DNA of 64,000 bases from JACVRN01 sp963715565 (GCA_963715565.1 OY970256.1:3596001-3660000), one strand, 5' to 3'. Positions 1-8,873 are shown, counted from the stretch's first letter. The notes: generated by a model from the sequence alone, not told the origin. A program made the numbers and translations.

Positions 1-423
1 GAGCCCATGCCCGTCCGAGAGACGAAGATTGAGCCACGCGCAGTTCTCTTCAAACTTTTTACCGAACGAGCACGTTCGATGCTGCGTGAGCCGGTGCGAG
101 AGACAGATGGGGCAAGTTGATGGGGGGTTCTCTGCCGGACGGGCGCGGGGCGGGTTGACCCGAAGCGGCTCTTTATCAGGCCAACATCGTGCATTTCTAT
201 ACGGTCGTAAGCGGCCTTTCTCTACAATTACTCGTAACCGAAGAAACAAAGAGTGACAGCGACCATGAGAAATACGCTCAGGTTGGAGCGTGATTATAGT
301 AGAAGGCTTATTCAATTGCTATACATTTTTGATGGTGGGCCAGTTTCAGCTTGCGCTCACCGCCGAAGACGCGCAGAGAGAATAAATAACCGGAGACGCG
401 AGAGAGGAAGGTGCAAATCGTCT
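1..423. other. no recognisable gene at left edge
   Basis: I see no convincing coding region. The only open frame (29-256, plus) has no family resemblance, no ribosome binding site and an arginine/serine-rich composition typical of a chance frame. It could hold the decayed end of a gene lying outside the window. Confidence 0.5.
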
Positions 424-502
424 TAGCTCCGTAGGAGCGAGGATGTTTATAGCTTGATTTTCATCATTAACACACAAGCTCCGTAGGAGCGTCATGTCAT
501 AT
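424..502. repeat. partial copy of the MITE-like AGCTCCGTAGGAGC repeat
   Basis: This stretch has two AGCTCCGTAGGAGCG palindromes, the first followed by GAGGATGTTTATAGCT and the second by TCATGTCAT. The same blocks occur in the longer elements at 13014-13213 and 55143-56413. The outer ends seen in those copies are missing here, so this is a truncated member. Confidence 0.75.
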
Positions 503-504
503 TT

Positions 505-1359
505 TTAATCAAAGTAAGGCGTGACGGAGATTATCTTGAGCCGCCCCGATTCGCGGACCAGATCAAGATGTAGGTAGGCCAGCTTGACGCAGATGAGCTT
601 TGCGCCGGAGTCGTAACCATATAACGGGTCGCTCATGGCATTAGCTTCAATCTTCACCTCGTCGGCCCTGTCTTCCTTAAGAGCACAGCCCTTCCTGCGT
701 TTGCCTTCGAGCCCCGCGAGATGCTCGCGCAGCATCGGCGCAGACTTGTTCAGCAACCTTGCAAGGTCCGCTACTTCTCCCGGATTCGCGAAAAGAAGCT
801 CGCCGTCCGGCGCGTCGCCCGTTTCCGCTTCGCTGCTCTTGTCATCTGTTAATTCCATTCCCAGACCCTCCCGGTAAAAGCGCAGGAGCAGCGGCTCGCT
901 TTTGATTAAACTGACGACGGCGCGCGGATAGGTGTCTTCAAACTTGAAGTCGTCGTCTTTCTTATCAACGTCCAGCGAGCACCGATGCGCGTGGAACAAA
1001 GCCCACGTGAGGTACCAGATGTTGACGACGGCGATGTAATATTCCCGCAGCGTCTCTGTAGGAACTGCGAGCGGGACTTCGCCTTGAATCAGGACAAAGG
1101 GGTCTCGTTCGTTTCGCTCGATGAGGGTGCGCGTGAAGTCGCTGACAAACAGCTCGTCAATCGTCACGCCGATGTCCTTCTTCTCGGCAAACTTCTTGAT
1201 GAAAAGCGCGACCAACGCGCGCGCCTCGCGCTCCTCCTCCGGGGTCAGCTCCCCTTCCTGAATAACTGAAGGAGGCATTACACCGGCCCGACTCGTTTGA
1301 TGAGTAAACGATTGCGTCGCGAAAGCCAGAATCAAAAGGAGCGTCGAGAGAGCGCGCAT
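505..1359 (-). CDS. secreted hypothetical protein
   Basis: The 284-residue product begins with a hydrophobic signal peptide (about residues 1-25), so it is probably exported to the periplasm or outer membrane. The mature part is hydrophilic, rich in Glu, Asp and Arg, and predicted mostly helical. I recognise no domain or catalytic motif. The start is supported by a purine-rich ribosome site (GGAAGGAAG) just upstream. It lies 22 bases after the stop of the beta-barrel gene on the same strand, so the two are probably co-transcribed. Function is unknown. Confidence 0.7.
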   Translation of the reverse strand: MRALSTLLLILAFATQSFTHQTSRAGVMPPSVIQEGELTPEEEREARALVALFIKKFAEKKDIGVTIDELFVSDFTRTLIERNERDPFVLIQGEVPLAVPTETLREYYIAVVNIWYLTWALFHAHRCSLDVDKKDDDFKFEDTYPRAVVSLIKSEPLLLRFYREGLGMELTDDKSSEAETGDAPDGELLFANPGEVADLARLLNKSAPMLREHLAGLEGKRRKGCALKEDRADEVKIEANAMSDPLYGYDSGAKLICVKLAYLHLDLVRESGRLKIISVTPYFD

Positions 1360-1381
1360 TGCTTTTCACTTCCTTCCCGGT

Positions 1382-2008
1382 TTAGAAACGAAAGCCGACA
1401 CCGACTGTGCCCTGAAAAATATGGCTCGTGGAAGCTGGTTGCTGAAAAGTGACGTTGCCCAACGTGACGGTTTCCGCGCCCGCGCGCAGGATGGTATCGC
1501 CGCCGTCAAGGCGTATGACCAGACGGCTCGTTGGATAAATTTCGAGCACCGCGCCGACATCCATCGCAAACACCGTCTTGCTTGCGATTTCAAAACAGGA
1601 CCGTGGAATCGGCGATGCGCCGACGCAGCCCGCGCCGCCTGTAAAGCGCACGTCGCCTTCTGAAAAATGCATAAAGCCGGGGCGAGCCTTGCCGAAGATG
1701 CCTACGCGCTCGAAACGCTTTCCGGCTTTGACGCCAAAGAGCCCCTGCGTCTTGTCGCCGTCGCGAAAGAAATCATCTTCAGGAAAGAAATTGCCTTCGG
1801 CCTCCACTGCTAAATTGTCCGTCACGTTGTAGGTGACGCGGCCCCCGAAGCCCTTAGCAGCATCCGTTTCATCATCCACTACAAAAGTCGTATAGTGCCC
1901 GCCGATTTCAACCTTTCTCTCTTCCGTAGAGCCTTGCGCGCGAGCCTGTCCAGCGCCGCCAAAAAGAAGTAGAAGCCCCATGATCGTTAACCAGAATTTT
2001 TGAGACAC
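1382..2008 (-). CDS. outer-membrane beta-barrel protein
   Basis: I place the start at a GTG (2006-2008) that has a GGAGG site 8 bases upstream and is followed at once by a signal peptide. The frame stays open further upstream but lacks any protein-like features there. The 208-residue product has alternating aromatic and hydrophobic strands, ends in a C-terminal aromatic 'GFRF' signature typical of outer-membrane barrels, and reads like the small OmpA/opacity-type barrel families. A disulfide is possible between two cysteines in a loop (GCVGA and RSCFE). It is the first gene of a likely two-gene operon and diverges from the sigma-factor operon. The substrate or partner is unknown. Confidence 0.75.
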   Translation of the reverse strand: MSQKFWLTIMGLLLLFGGAGQARAQGSTEERKVEIGGHYTTFVVDDETDAAKGFGGRVTYNVTDNLAVEAEGNFFPEDDFFRDGDKTQGLFGVKAGKRFERVGIFGKARPGFMHFSEGDVRFTGGAGCVGASPIPRSCFEIASKTVFAMDVGAVLEIYPTSRLVIRLDGGDTILRAGAETVTLGNVTFQQPASTSHIFQGTVGVGFRF

Positions 2009-2190
2009 GAAAAATCCTCCGTCGAAAATTAATTGCGCCGCAGACCAGAGCAACCATCGTGCCCCGGTCAAAACAGGCGTAAAATCCGCGCAGGCAAGAA
2101 AATGACAAGAGCCTCGGCTGCCGCCCCGTGGCGTCACATGAAAGGTAATTACGGCGGCACAGGAAAGATTGAAACAAACGGCTCGCCTTT

Positions 2191-2221
2191 GTAGGGGCAG
2201 GGACAAGTCTTCTGCCCCTAC
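2191..2221. repeat. GTAGGGGCAG palindrome, copy 1
   Basis: Perfect arms GTAGGGGCAG and CTGCCCCTAC enclose GGACAAGTCTT. The same unit occurs at 11271-11300 and, in reverse orientation, at 44152-44180. This copy lies between the divergent beta-barrel and sigma-factor genes. Confidence 0.85.
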
Positions 2222-2292
2222 AAAAATATTTCTCAACGGTTTGGCCCGGTCGGGAGTATTAGTAAGTGGTAGGAGCGCCTGCAAAAGAGAAG

Positions 2293-2955
2293 ATGATGAA
2301 CGGGGTCGCTGAAATCGCTCTCATGACAGAAAAGCTGCACTCGCGCGGCACTGAGCCGGAGTGGAAAGAGGCGCGTTTTACGCCGCTCGTAGAGCGTGCA
2401 CGGGGCGGGGACGTGGCGGCCTTTGAAGAAATCATGCTCCTGACCGAAAGACGCGTAGTAGCAATCGCATGGCGCATGTTGGGCGAGCGCGAGGATGCGC
2501 GCGACGCCGCACAGGAAGTTTTCCTGCGCGCCTACAAGTACCTGCGGACTTTCAAAGAGGATCAGAATTTCACGGGCTGGCTCTATCGCATCACGGTCAA
2601 CGTGTGCCACGACATGGCACGCCGCAAGAGCGTGCGTCCCGAAGGCCACGCGACGCACGCGGTTTACGACACGGAGCCGGACGCCCTTGAATTGGAGATG
2701 ATTCCCAGCTCGGACGACACGGAATTGCTCGCCATCCGTGCGCAGCAGAGGGCCATCGTCGGGCGCGCTCTCGGCATGCTTTCCGAAAAGGAGCGGCGCG
2801 CGATTGTCCTGCGCGATATGGAGGGCTTCTCGACGGAAGAAGTGGCGCACATGTTAGGCACGCAGCCCGCCACCGTGCGCTCGCAGATTAGCTCGGCGCG
2901 CGTCAAGCTCAAGCGTTACTGTGATCGTTTTCTGGGCGCACGGGCGAAAGGTTAA
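2293..2955 (+). CDS. ECF-type RNA polymerase sigma factor
   Basis: The product shows sigma-70 region 2 (FEEIMLLTERRV...AWRML...DAAQEVFLRAY...FTGWLYRITVN) and region 4 with a helix-turn-helix near the C-terminus (LSEKERRAIVLRDMEGFSTEEVA). It has no region 1.1 or region 3, which fits the extracytoplasmic-function group. Two adjacent ATGs (2293, 2296) are the best starts; a GTG at 2266 is also in frame. The anti-sigma gene follows 5 bases after the stop, so the pair should be co-expressed, with activity released when the anti-sigma factor is inactivated. The target genes are unknown; the downstream secreted-protein gene is one candidate. Confidence 0.93.
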   Translation: MMNGVAEIALMTEKLHSRGTEPEWKEARFTPLVERARGGDVAAFEEIMLLTERRVVAIAWRMLGEREDARDAAQEVFLRAYKYLRTFKEDQNFTGWLYRITVNVCHDMARRKSVRPEGHATHAVYDTEPDALELEMIPSSDDTELLAIRAQQRAIVGRALGMLSEKERRAIVLRDMEGFSTEEVAHMLGTQPATVRSQISSARVKLKRYCDRFLGARAKG

Positions 2956-2960
2956 AGACG

Positions 2961-3719
2961 ATGAAATGCACAGAGGTCGAAAAGCTTTTACCGCTCTACG
3001 CGGGAAATGATCTGGCGGACGAGCGGCGCGCACGCGCTCTCTCGGAACATCTACAGGCGTGCGCGGGGTGTCGCCGCATGGCGGAAGAATTTAGCGCCAG
3101 CCTTGAGCTGTTACAGGCCCAGCCCGCGCCCGATTTCGACGACGCGTTTTATCAAAGCATACGCGCAGACGTGTTGCGCGATATACGCAATCTTCCAGCG
3201 CCGCGCCCTTCGCTCTTTGAATCCCTGCGGCTGCTCCTGATGCAAAGACCGGCCTTCGCAGCAACGCTCGCGGTGCTCCTGGTCTTTGTCGCGCTCTTTG
3301 TCGTCGTCCGTCGCAATTCGACAGGGCAGAGCGCACACCTTGCATCGGTCGAGAGCGGCTTCGGTGAAATCAATCCGCACGAGCTTAGAGAGAGAGATGA
3401 GAGCACGAACGTTTCAAATATCACCGCTCCGGCCGTGACTAAAACAATTAAAAGGAATGTGCGACGCCCGCAACAGGCGGCTTCTCTGGCGGTCACGCCG
3501 CGAAAGAAACAACCTGTTGAAGAAGAGGGCACACGTCCCGGAGATAGCGCAAACGTGGTGCGAAACGAGCCTGCGCCGTCCGTGACGCCGGACGTCCCAC
3601 AGAACGACAGCGCGACCGTAGGGGCCGCGCAGCCCGCGCAGGCGATTGCGCGCATGGAGATTCAGACGAGCGATCCCAACATACGCATCATCTGGCTCAG
3701 CAGAAAACCAAGCGAATAG
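2961..3719 (+). CDS. zinc-finger anti-sigma factor, membrane anchored
   Basis: The N-terminus carries the HxxxCxxC zinc-binding signature of ZAS anti-sigma factors (SEHLQACAGC). A single transmembrane helix follows at roughly residues 96-115. The remaining part is a low-complexity, Pro/Ala/Arg-rich periplasmic domain ending near residue 252. Known family members bind their sigma factor through the N-terminal zinc domain and release it on an envelope or redox signal. The gene starts 5 bases after the sigma-factor stop, so this is very likely its cognate inhibitor. The signal sensed by the periplasmic tail cannot be read from the sequence. Confidence 0.9.
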   Translation: MKCTEVEKLLPLYAGNDLADERRARALSEHLQACAGCRRMAEEFSASLELLQAQPAPDFDDAFYQSIRADVLRDIRNLPAPRPSLFESLRLLLMQRPAFAATLAVLLVFVALFVVVRRNSTGQSAHLASVESGFGEINPHELRERDESTNVSNITAPAVTKTIKRNVRRPQQAASLAVTPRKKQPVEEEGTRPGDSANVVRNEPAPSVTPDVPQNDSATVGAAQPAQAIARMEIQTSDPNIRIIWLSRKPSE

Positions 3720-3738
3720 TAAACTTCAGGAGGTCATC

Positions 3739-4557
3739 ATGTTTTCCATCAAACTTATCAAACTGGCGACGATTATCTTAATGCTCGCGTTTGTCCCCTC
3801 GGCGTTCGCGCAAGCGACAACTCCCTCGCCTGACAGCGCCAAACAGAGCCCGGACCCGAGCGTCCGGCTCGGTCTCAAGAACCGCGTCTTCGAAATCAAA
3901 CACCGCGACCCGGACACGCTGCTCGCAGTGCTACGCCTGCTCGGCAGCCCTTACGGCGCGATGTCAGTGAGCAATGAATTTCGGACCCTGACCGTGCGCG
4001 ACTTTCCCGAAAACATCGCGACCATCGACGAAGCCATCAAAAGATTGGACACGCCTGTCCCGCCCGCGCCCGGCATGGAGTTTCACATACACATCCTGAT
4101 TGCCAGCAACGCCGCCGCAGCCTCCAACCAGTACCCGTCGGAGATAAACGACGTCGTCAAGCAATTGCAATCGACGCTCAGCTACAAGAACTATTACTTG
4201 ATGACCTCTGCCGTGCTCCGCACCAGGGAAGGACCGCAGGGCATTGATAACAAGGGAGTCGCGGACTTTAAGGTGGCGACCGAAGGGGCGGCGCGCAACA
4301 GTCCCATTTTTTACGACTACGGGGCGCGACAAGTTTCTCTGGACACTGCCACCTCCGGCGCGCGACTGATTCAGATAGGCGTTTTTAACTTCGCCATGAG
4401 AATTCCGATAGAGACGAGCACGGGCCAGATTAATTATGAGAACATCGGATTCAAAACACCCGTCAGCGTGCGCGAAGGTGAAAAGGTCGTCGTCGGCACC
4501 ACCACCATGCAGGACAAAGGCGTCATCGTCGTCCTCACAGCGAAAATCATCAAGTAG
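3739..4557 (+). CDS. secreted protein with secretin-N-like domain
   Basis: The start at 3739 has a strong AGGAGG site seven bases upstream and opens directly into a signal peptide cut near SAFAQA. After the leader, residues about 40-110 resemble the short secretin/STN-type alpha-beta module (an FEIKHRDP...LAVLRLLG...LTVRDFPENIATIDEAIKRLD pattern) seen in type II/III secretins and related envelope proteins. The C-terminal half shows beta-rich periodicity but no secretin pore domain, so this is not a full secretin. It sits 19 bases after the anti-sigma gene and probably belongs to the same operon. It may be a target or sensor partner of the sigma factor. Function is unproven. Confidence 0.7.
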   Translation: MFSIKLIKLATIILMLAFVPSAFAQATTPSPDSAKQSPDPSVRLGLKNRVFEIKHRDPDTLLAVLRLLGSPYGAMSVSNEFRTLTVRDFPENIATIDEAIKRLDTPVPPAPGMEFHIHILIASNAAAASNQYPSEINDVVKQLQSTLSYKNYYLMTSAVLRTREGPQGIDNKGVADFKVATEGAARNSPIFYDYGARQVSLDTATSGARLIQIGVFNFAMRIPIETSTGQINYENIGFKTPVSVREGEKVVVGTTTMQDKGVIVVLTAKIIK

Positions 4558-4660
4558 AAGAGACGCGGCGAAGGGGAGACGCGGAGACGCGGCGAAAGAA
4601 AGACGAGCATCTTTTCTTTCGCCGCGTCTCCGCGTCTCCCACTCTCCGTGTCTCTTCTTT
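4558..4660. repeat. word hairpin (GACGCGGAGACGCGG type)
   Basis: Arms built of repeated GACGCGG/GGCGAAAGAAAG words pair with TCTTTCGCCGCGTCTCCGCGTCTC across a short loop. The hairpin begins at the stop codon of the upstream gene. A transcript through it would form a very long stem, so it may act as a terminator or mRNA-end structure. Confidence 0.85.
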
Positions 4661-4692
4661 TCCTCCCGCGTGATGTTATAGTTGCATGACGC

Positions 4693-5820
4693 ATGGATGA
4701 TAACGACGACTCAAGACGGCTGAGCGATCTCACGCTCGACGAGGCCAAGCGCATACTCGTTTACGGGATAGTCATTGCGCTCGCCGTCGGGCTCTTTCTA
4801 CTTCTGGTCGGGCAGGTGCTCGTGGCGCTGCTTCTGGGAGTCGTGGCGGGCGTCTACCTGCTGCCCGTGCAGGAGTGGCTGGAAAAACGTTTACGCGCAC
4901 GCGCGGGGAGCGCGCTTATTACCATCGCGCTCATCGTCGTCCCGCTCGTGGCCCTGACGGGCTACACGTGGTACGAGCTTTCCAGCTATTCCAACTTCGC
5001 ACGCGACAAGCACGCCGAGATTATTGAAACTATCAGCCAGTCGCTCTCGCGCTACATTCCGCTCGAACGCGCAAGCACGCGCGCAGGCTTGCAGGCGGCT
5101 TTCGCGGAAATCGTCACGCGCTCCGGCGAGATTACACAGGAGGTGCGCAAACGCGCCGCGCTGCTGCTGGCTTCGCTCTCGCTCTTTTTCTTTACGGTCT
5201 TCTATATCCTGACGCAGCGCATACGCATCAGCGCCTATATCAAGGTACGCATCCCCGGCACTTACATGCCGCTCTACGAGAAGCTCACGCAGAACATCGG
5301 CGCGGCGTTGCGCGGGGCGCTGCGCGCAGTCTTTATAGACCAGGTCATCAAGGCGCTGGTCATCTTTACGCTCAATGCCGTCTTCGGCGTTCCGCTCGCG
5401 CTCGTGCTCGCGCTTGTGACATTTCTGATAGGGTTCTTTCCGCTGGTGGGCGAGTGGGCCATCTACGTTCCGATTTCAATCTACCTCTTCGTCTTTCGCA
5501 ACGACCCCGTGAGCGGCGCGCTCTATCTGGGCGTGGGCGTGAGCCTCACGCTCTGTTCGTCGCTGCTGATACGGCCCAAGCTGGCGAGCGCGGGCGCTGG
5601 CCCTCGTCGCTTCAGTTTCTACTGGATGCTCCTGTCGCTGGTTTCGGGCGTGTACGTCTTCGGCATCCCCGGCATAGTGCTCGGCCCGGCCATCCTGGGC
5701 TTCGTCAAGGCCGTCGCCGACACCATCTTCGGCGACGTGCGCTACGAGACCTCGCTCTTGAAGACAGAGGACGAACAGCAGAGCCAGCGGATTGTAGAGG
5801 AAGCAAACGCGACGGATTGA
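4693..5820 (+). CDS. AI-2E (PerM/YdiK) family transporter
   Basis: The 375-residue integral membrane protein has the AI-2E family layout: a pair of N-terminal helices (about 25-60), a third near 70-90, a long soluble segment, then a cluster of helices from about 150 to 340. The LVTFLIGFFPLVGEWAIYVP stretch and the Gly/Pro-rich FGIPGIVLGPAILGF motif near the end are typical. Family members are thought to move small molecules or Na+/H+; the AI-2 transport name is historical and does not predict substrate here. Hairpins flank it on both sides, so it is probably transcribed alone. Confidence 0.88.
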   Translation: MDDNDDSRRLSDLTLDEAKRILVYGIVIALAVGLFLLLVGQVLVALLLGVVAGVYLLPVQEWLEKRLRARAGSALITIALIVVPLVALTGYTWYELSSYSNFARDKHAEIIETISQSLSRYIPLERASTRAGLQAAFAEIVTRSGEITQEVRKRAALLLASLSLFFFTVFYILTQRIRISAYIKVRIPGTYMPLYEKLTQNIGAALRGALRAVFIDQVIKALVIFTLNAVFGVPLALVLALVTFLIGFFPLVGEWAIYVPISIYLFVFRNDPVSGALYLGVGVSLTLCSSLLIRPKLASAGAGPRRFSFYWMLLSLVSGVYVFGIPGIVLGPAILGFVKAVADTIFGDVRYETSLLKTEDEQQSQRIVEEANATD

Positions 5821-5824
5821 AGAC

Positions 5825-5922
5825 AAGGTAAAAGTAAAAAGGCAAAAGTCAGGGGAAGCCACATTTAATTTAAAAGTGGTTTCCGCCGAACTTTTGCCTT
5901 TTTACTTTTACCTTTTGCCTTC
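5825..5922. repeat. word hairpin (AAAAGTAAAAGGCAAAAG type)
   Basis: The left arm is GGTAAAAGTAAAAAGGCAAAAG and the right arm CTTTTGCCTTTTTACTTTTACC, with a second CTTTTGCC word. The hairpin fills nearly the whole gap between two convergent genes, ending 3 bases before the HIT gene stop. Confidence 0.85.
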
Positions 5923-5925
5923 TCT

Positions 5926-6267
5926 TTATCCCGGCGGCCAGCCTAAGGGGCGGCCTCCGAGGACGTGTACGTGCAGGTGAAAGACGGATTGGCCTGCGCC
6001 TGCGCCCGTGTTGATGACGGCGCGATAGCCGCTCTCGGAAAGTCCCTCTTGATTGGCAACACGAGCGGCCACGCGCAGGAGGTGGCCGAGCAATGCTTCT
6101 TCGCGCTGCGTGGCTTCGTCGAGCGACTCTATGTGCTCGCGCGGGATAACCAGAACATGCACAGGGGCTTGCGGGTTAATGTCGCGAAGCGCGATTGAGC
6201 GGTCGTCCGAGTGCACGACCTCTGCGGGAACGTCACCCGCGATGATTTGGCAAAAGAGACAGTCCAT
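5926..6267 (-). CDS. HIT family (HINT-like) nucleotide hydrolase
   Basis: I start at the ATG opening MDCLFCQII, the normal N-terminus of the family; the open frame upstream runs into repeat DNA. The 113-residue protein has the histidine-triad motif HLHVHVLGG near the C-terminus and the conserved N-terminal CxxC of a zinc site (C3, C6). HINT enzymes hydrolyse purine nucleoside phosphoramidates and related adducts in the cytosol. The gene lies downstream of murA on the same strand but is separated by a word hairpin. Confidence 0.93.
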   Translation of the reverse strand: MDCLFCQIIAGDVPAEVVHSDDRSIALRDINPQAPVHVLVIPREHIESLDEATQREEALLGHLLRVAARVANQEGLSESGYRAVINTGAGAGQSVFHLHVHVLGGRPLGWPPG

Positions 6268-6273
6268 AAGAGA

Positions 6274-6364
6274 ATGATAAACGCAAAGTGCAAAATGATA
6301 AATCAACGAACGAAAGAATTATAATCCATCATTCTGCATTTTGCATTTTGACCTTTGCATTATT
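6274..6364. repeat. word hairpin (GCAAAGTGCAAAATG type)
   Basis: The left arm AATGATAAACGCAAAGTGCA pairs imperfectly with TGCATTTTGCATTTTGACCTTTGCATT. The element fills the murA to HIT-gene gap, starting 7 bases before the HIT start and ending 2 bases before the murA stop. Similar words recur at 8874, 53104 and 62276. Confidence 0.85.
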
Positions 6365-6365
6365 T

Positions 6366-7694
6366 TTAGGCGACTTCCGCCGTCACGCCTTCGGCGTGCG
6401 GCATTTGGAGCGGCGCGGTCACGCTCTCGCGCAGTCGTTCTATCTGCGCTCCGACGCTGCGCAGCTTGGCCTCTATCTTTTCATAGCCGCGATCAATGTG
6501 ATAAACGCGGTCTATGGTGGTCTCGCCGCGTGCGGCCAATCCTGCTAGGACGAGCGAGGCCGAAGCGCGTAAATCCGAAGCCTGTACGCGTGCCCCCGTC
6601 AAAGGCGTTGCTCCCTCGACCGTTGCCTTGTGGCCTTCTATGTGTATGCGCGCGCCCATCCTTTGCATCTCGGAGGCGTGCATGAAGCGGTTCTCGAAGA
6701 TGGTTTCAGTAATACAAGCGCGCCCTTCGGCCTGCGTCATCAAGGCCATGTACTGCGCCTGCATGTCCGTAGGAAACTGCGGATGCGGCTCCGTCACAAC
6801 GTCGCGCGCCGTCAAGCCCTTCGGGCAGCAGCGCACGTGAAGCGTGCTCTGGTTAACTTCTTCAATCTCGACGCCGACTTCGCGTAGCTTACTAATCAAC
6901 GCGCTGGAATGCTCCGGGGCGCAGCCCTTGATTTCCAGATCGCCTTTGGTAATCGCCGCCGCCGCGATGAAAGTTCCTGTCTCTATGCGGTCGGGGATAA
7001 TCGTGTGCTCCGCGCCGCCAAGGGCATCGACGCCCTCGATGGTGATATCCGGCGTGCCAGCGCCGCGCACGCGCGCTCCCATGCTGTTTAAGAGTTCCGC
7101 CAGGTCCGCGATTTCCGGCTCGCAGGCGGCGTTGTGAATCGTGGTTGTGCCGCGCGCCAGAGTTGCGGCCATCATCAGATTTTCCGTCCCCGTCACGGTC
7201 ACTTTATCGAAGCGCATCTCCGTCCCTTTGAGTCGCCCTCCGCGCGGAGCACGCGCCACGACGTCTCCCTTCTCCAATCGAACGGTCGCGCCGAGGAGTT
7301 GAAAGCCTGACAAGTGCAGGTCAATCGGTCGCGTGCCGATGGCGCACCCGCCCGGCAGAGAGACGCGCGCTTTACCAAAGCGTGCGAGCAGAGGGCCGAG
7401 GGCCAGAACACTTGCGCGCATGGTTTTCACCAGCTCGTAAGGCGCTTCAAAAAGCTCTACGTGCGAGGCCGTGATCTTGTGCGTGCGCAGCTCTGGCGTC
7501 AGTACCGTTGCGCCTATGTCTTCGAGTAGGCGGCGCTGCGTGATGATGTCGCGCACGTAAGGGATGTTGTGAAGCGTGACGGTTTCAGGCGTCAGGAGCG
7601 CGGCGGCCATACAGGGCAGCGCGGAGTTCTTCGCACCGCTAATCTGTATGCGCCCACGAAGGGGGCGTCCGCCCGTAATACGAAACTTATCCAT
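6366..7694 (-). CDS. murA: UDP-N-acetylglucosamine 1-carboxyvinyltransferase
   Basis: MurA transfers enolpyruvate from PEP to UDP-GlcNAc, the first committed cytosolic step of peptidoglycan synthesis. The sequence is full length (442 residues from this start) and shows the opening GGRPLRGRIQISGAKNSALP motif, the substrate-binding PHPQFPTDMQAQ segment and the loop GGCAIGTRPID with the catalytic cysteine at residue 117, the residue fosfomycin attacks. I start at the ATG at 7694, preceded by an AGGAG site; a longer open frame upstream is unlikely to be translated. It is probably transcribed alone or with the HIT gene. Confidence 0.97.
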   Translation of the reverse strand: MDKFRITGGRPLRGRIQISGAKNSALPCMAAALLTPETVTLHNIPYVRDIITQRRLLEDIGATVLTPELRTHKITASHVELFEAPYELVKTMRASVLALGPLLARFGKARVSLPGGCAIGTRPIDLHLSGFQLLGATVRLEKGDVVARAPRGGRLKGTEMRFDKVTVTGTENLMMAATLARGTTTIHNAACEPEIADLAELLNSMGARVRGAGTPDITIEGVDALGGAEHTIIPDRIETGTFIAAAAITKGDLEIKGCAPEHSSALISKLREVGVEIEEVNQSTLHVRCCPKGLTARDVVTEPHPQFPTDMQAQYMALMTQAEGRACITETIFENRFMHASEMQRMGARIHIEGHKATVEGATPLTGARVQASDLRASASLVLAGLAARGETTIDRVYHIDRGYEKIEAKLRSVGAQIERLRESVTAPLQMPHAEGVTAEVA

Positions 7695-7917
7695 GGAAGA
7701 ACTCTCCTGAACTCTTTGTGCAGCCAGTACCATTGTCGTCTAAGAGCACCCGAAGATTGATGAACAGTTGTGCCTCGCCAAGAACGTTGGGAGAGGCCGA
7801 TTTTACCGACACCGAAGCTTTCCCTCTGGAGCAAACAGAGACGAAGGACTGGAAATCCGGCTAAGCTGGGACGGAAAAGACTCGCGGATTTTACCACGGC
7901 GGGAGAAAAGTCAAAAG

Positions 7918-8003
7918 GAAGAAAAGAGGTCAGAGGCCGGAGGCTAGAGGTCAGAGATGCTCCCTTTTACTAACCTCTAGCCTCCGGCCTCTGACCTCTT
8001 CCT
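7918..8003. repeat. word hairpin (TCAGAGGCCGGAGGCTAGAGG type)
   Basis: Arms AGAGGTCAGAGGCCGGAGGCTAG and CTAGCCTCCGGCCTCTGACCTCT match almost perfectly. The right arm overlaps the last seven codons of prmC, so the repeat supplies its stop codon. A related unit is at 12696-12768. Confidence 0.9.
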
Positions 8004-8861
8004 TAGCGCTACGATTCTGGGAATGCCTTGCAGGTCTTTGTGAATGTCTAGTAGTTCCCAGACCTCTGCGTCGATTAAGTCGCGGACGGCCTCGTGCTGG
8101 TCGAAGCCTATCTCCATGAGCAGGTGGCCGCCCGTGCGTAAAAACTTGGGCGCGGTTGCGAGCAGACGGCGTATGACGAGGAGACCGTCTGCGCCGGGAG
8201 TGAGGGCCACGCGCGGCTCAAAGTCGCGGACCTCGCGTTGCAGCCCCGGAAGCGTACCGGCTGAGATGTAGGGCGGGTTGGAGACAATCATGTCGAACTG
8301 CGCAAGCTGCGGGTCGAGCGCGGAGAAGCCATCCGACTGAGCCAGGCGTAGACGCGCCGCCGTGTCGTGGCGCGCGGCGTTGCGACGCGCCACGCTGAGC
8401 GCCGCTAAAGAAATATCAAGGCCGACGCCGCGCGCTTTATTTAACTCGTGCAGGATGGAGATGATGATGCAGCCGGAGCCCGTGCCGACGTCGCAGATTT
8501 CGGGCGCAAGCGCGGAGGGTTGAGCCCCCAGCAAAGCAAGCGCAATTTCCACCAGAAGTTCCGTTTCGGGTCTCGGAATCAAAACATCGGGCGTGACTTC
8601 GAAATCCAGCTTGAAGAATTCCGTGTGGCCCGTGATGTACTGAAGCGGCTCGCCACGGGCGCGGCGCTCTACGAGCGAACGAAAGTGCTCCACGACGGTG
8701 GGCGAAAGTTGCGCGTCGGCGTGCGTGATGAGATACGTGCGGTTGCTCGTGGTGGCATGCGCCAGAAGCGAAGCCGCCTCGCGCCGCGCCTCCACGACGC
8801 CCGCGCGGCGCAAAGCCTGCGCGCCCTCCAAAACGGCTTCGGCGATGGAAATGCCAGTCAT
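7977..8861 (-). CDS. prmC: peptide chain release factor N5-glutamine methyltransferase
   Basis: PrmC methylates the glutamine of the GGQ motif in release factors RF1/RF2 using S-adenosylmethionine. The 294-residue protein has the N-terminal helical RF-binding domain, the SAM-binding DVGTGSGC motif and the catalytic NPPY motif (SNPPYIS). The start MTGISIAE at 8861 matches family N-termini; the frame continues upstream into a repeat. The final residues (RSEAGG) are encoded inside a hairpin repeat, a lineage-specific tail. It has no obvious operon partner here. Confidence 0.95.
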   Translation of the reverse strand: MTGISIAEAVLEGAQALRRAGVVEARREAASLLAHATTSNRTYLITHADAQLSPTVVEHFRSLVERRARGEPLQYITGHTEFFKLDFEVTPDVLIPRPETELLVEIALALLGAQPSALAPEICDVGTGSGCIIISILHELNKARGVGLDISLAALSVARRNAARHDTAARLRLAQSDGFSALDPQLAQFDMIVSNPPYISAGTLPGLQREVRDFEPRVALTPGADGLLVIRRLLATAPKFLRTGGHLLMEIGFDQHEAVRDLIDAEVWELLDIHKDLQGIPRIVALRKRSEAGG

Positions 8862-8873
8862 CACTAAATAGAG

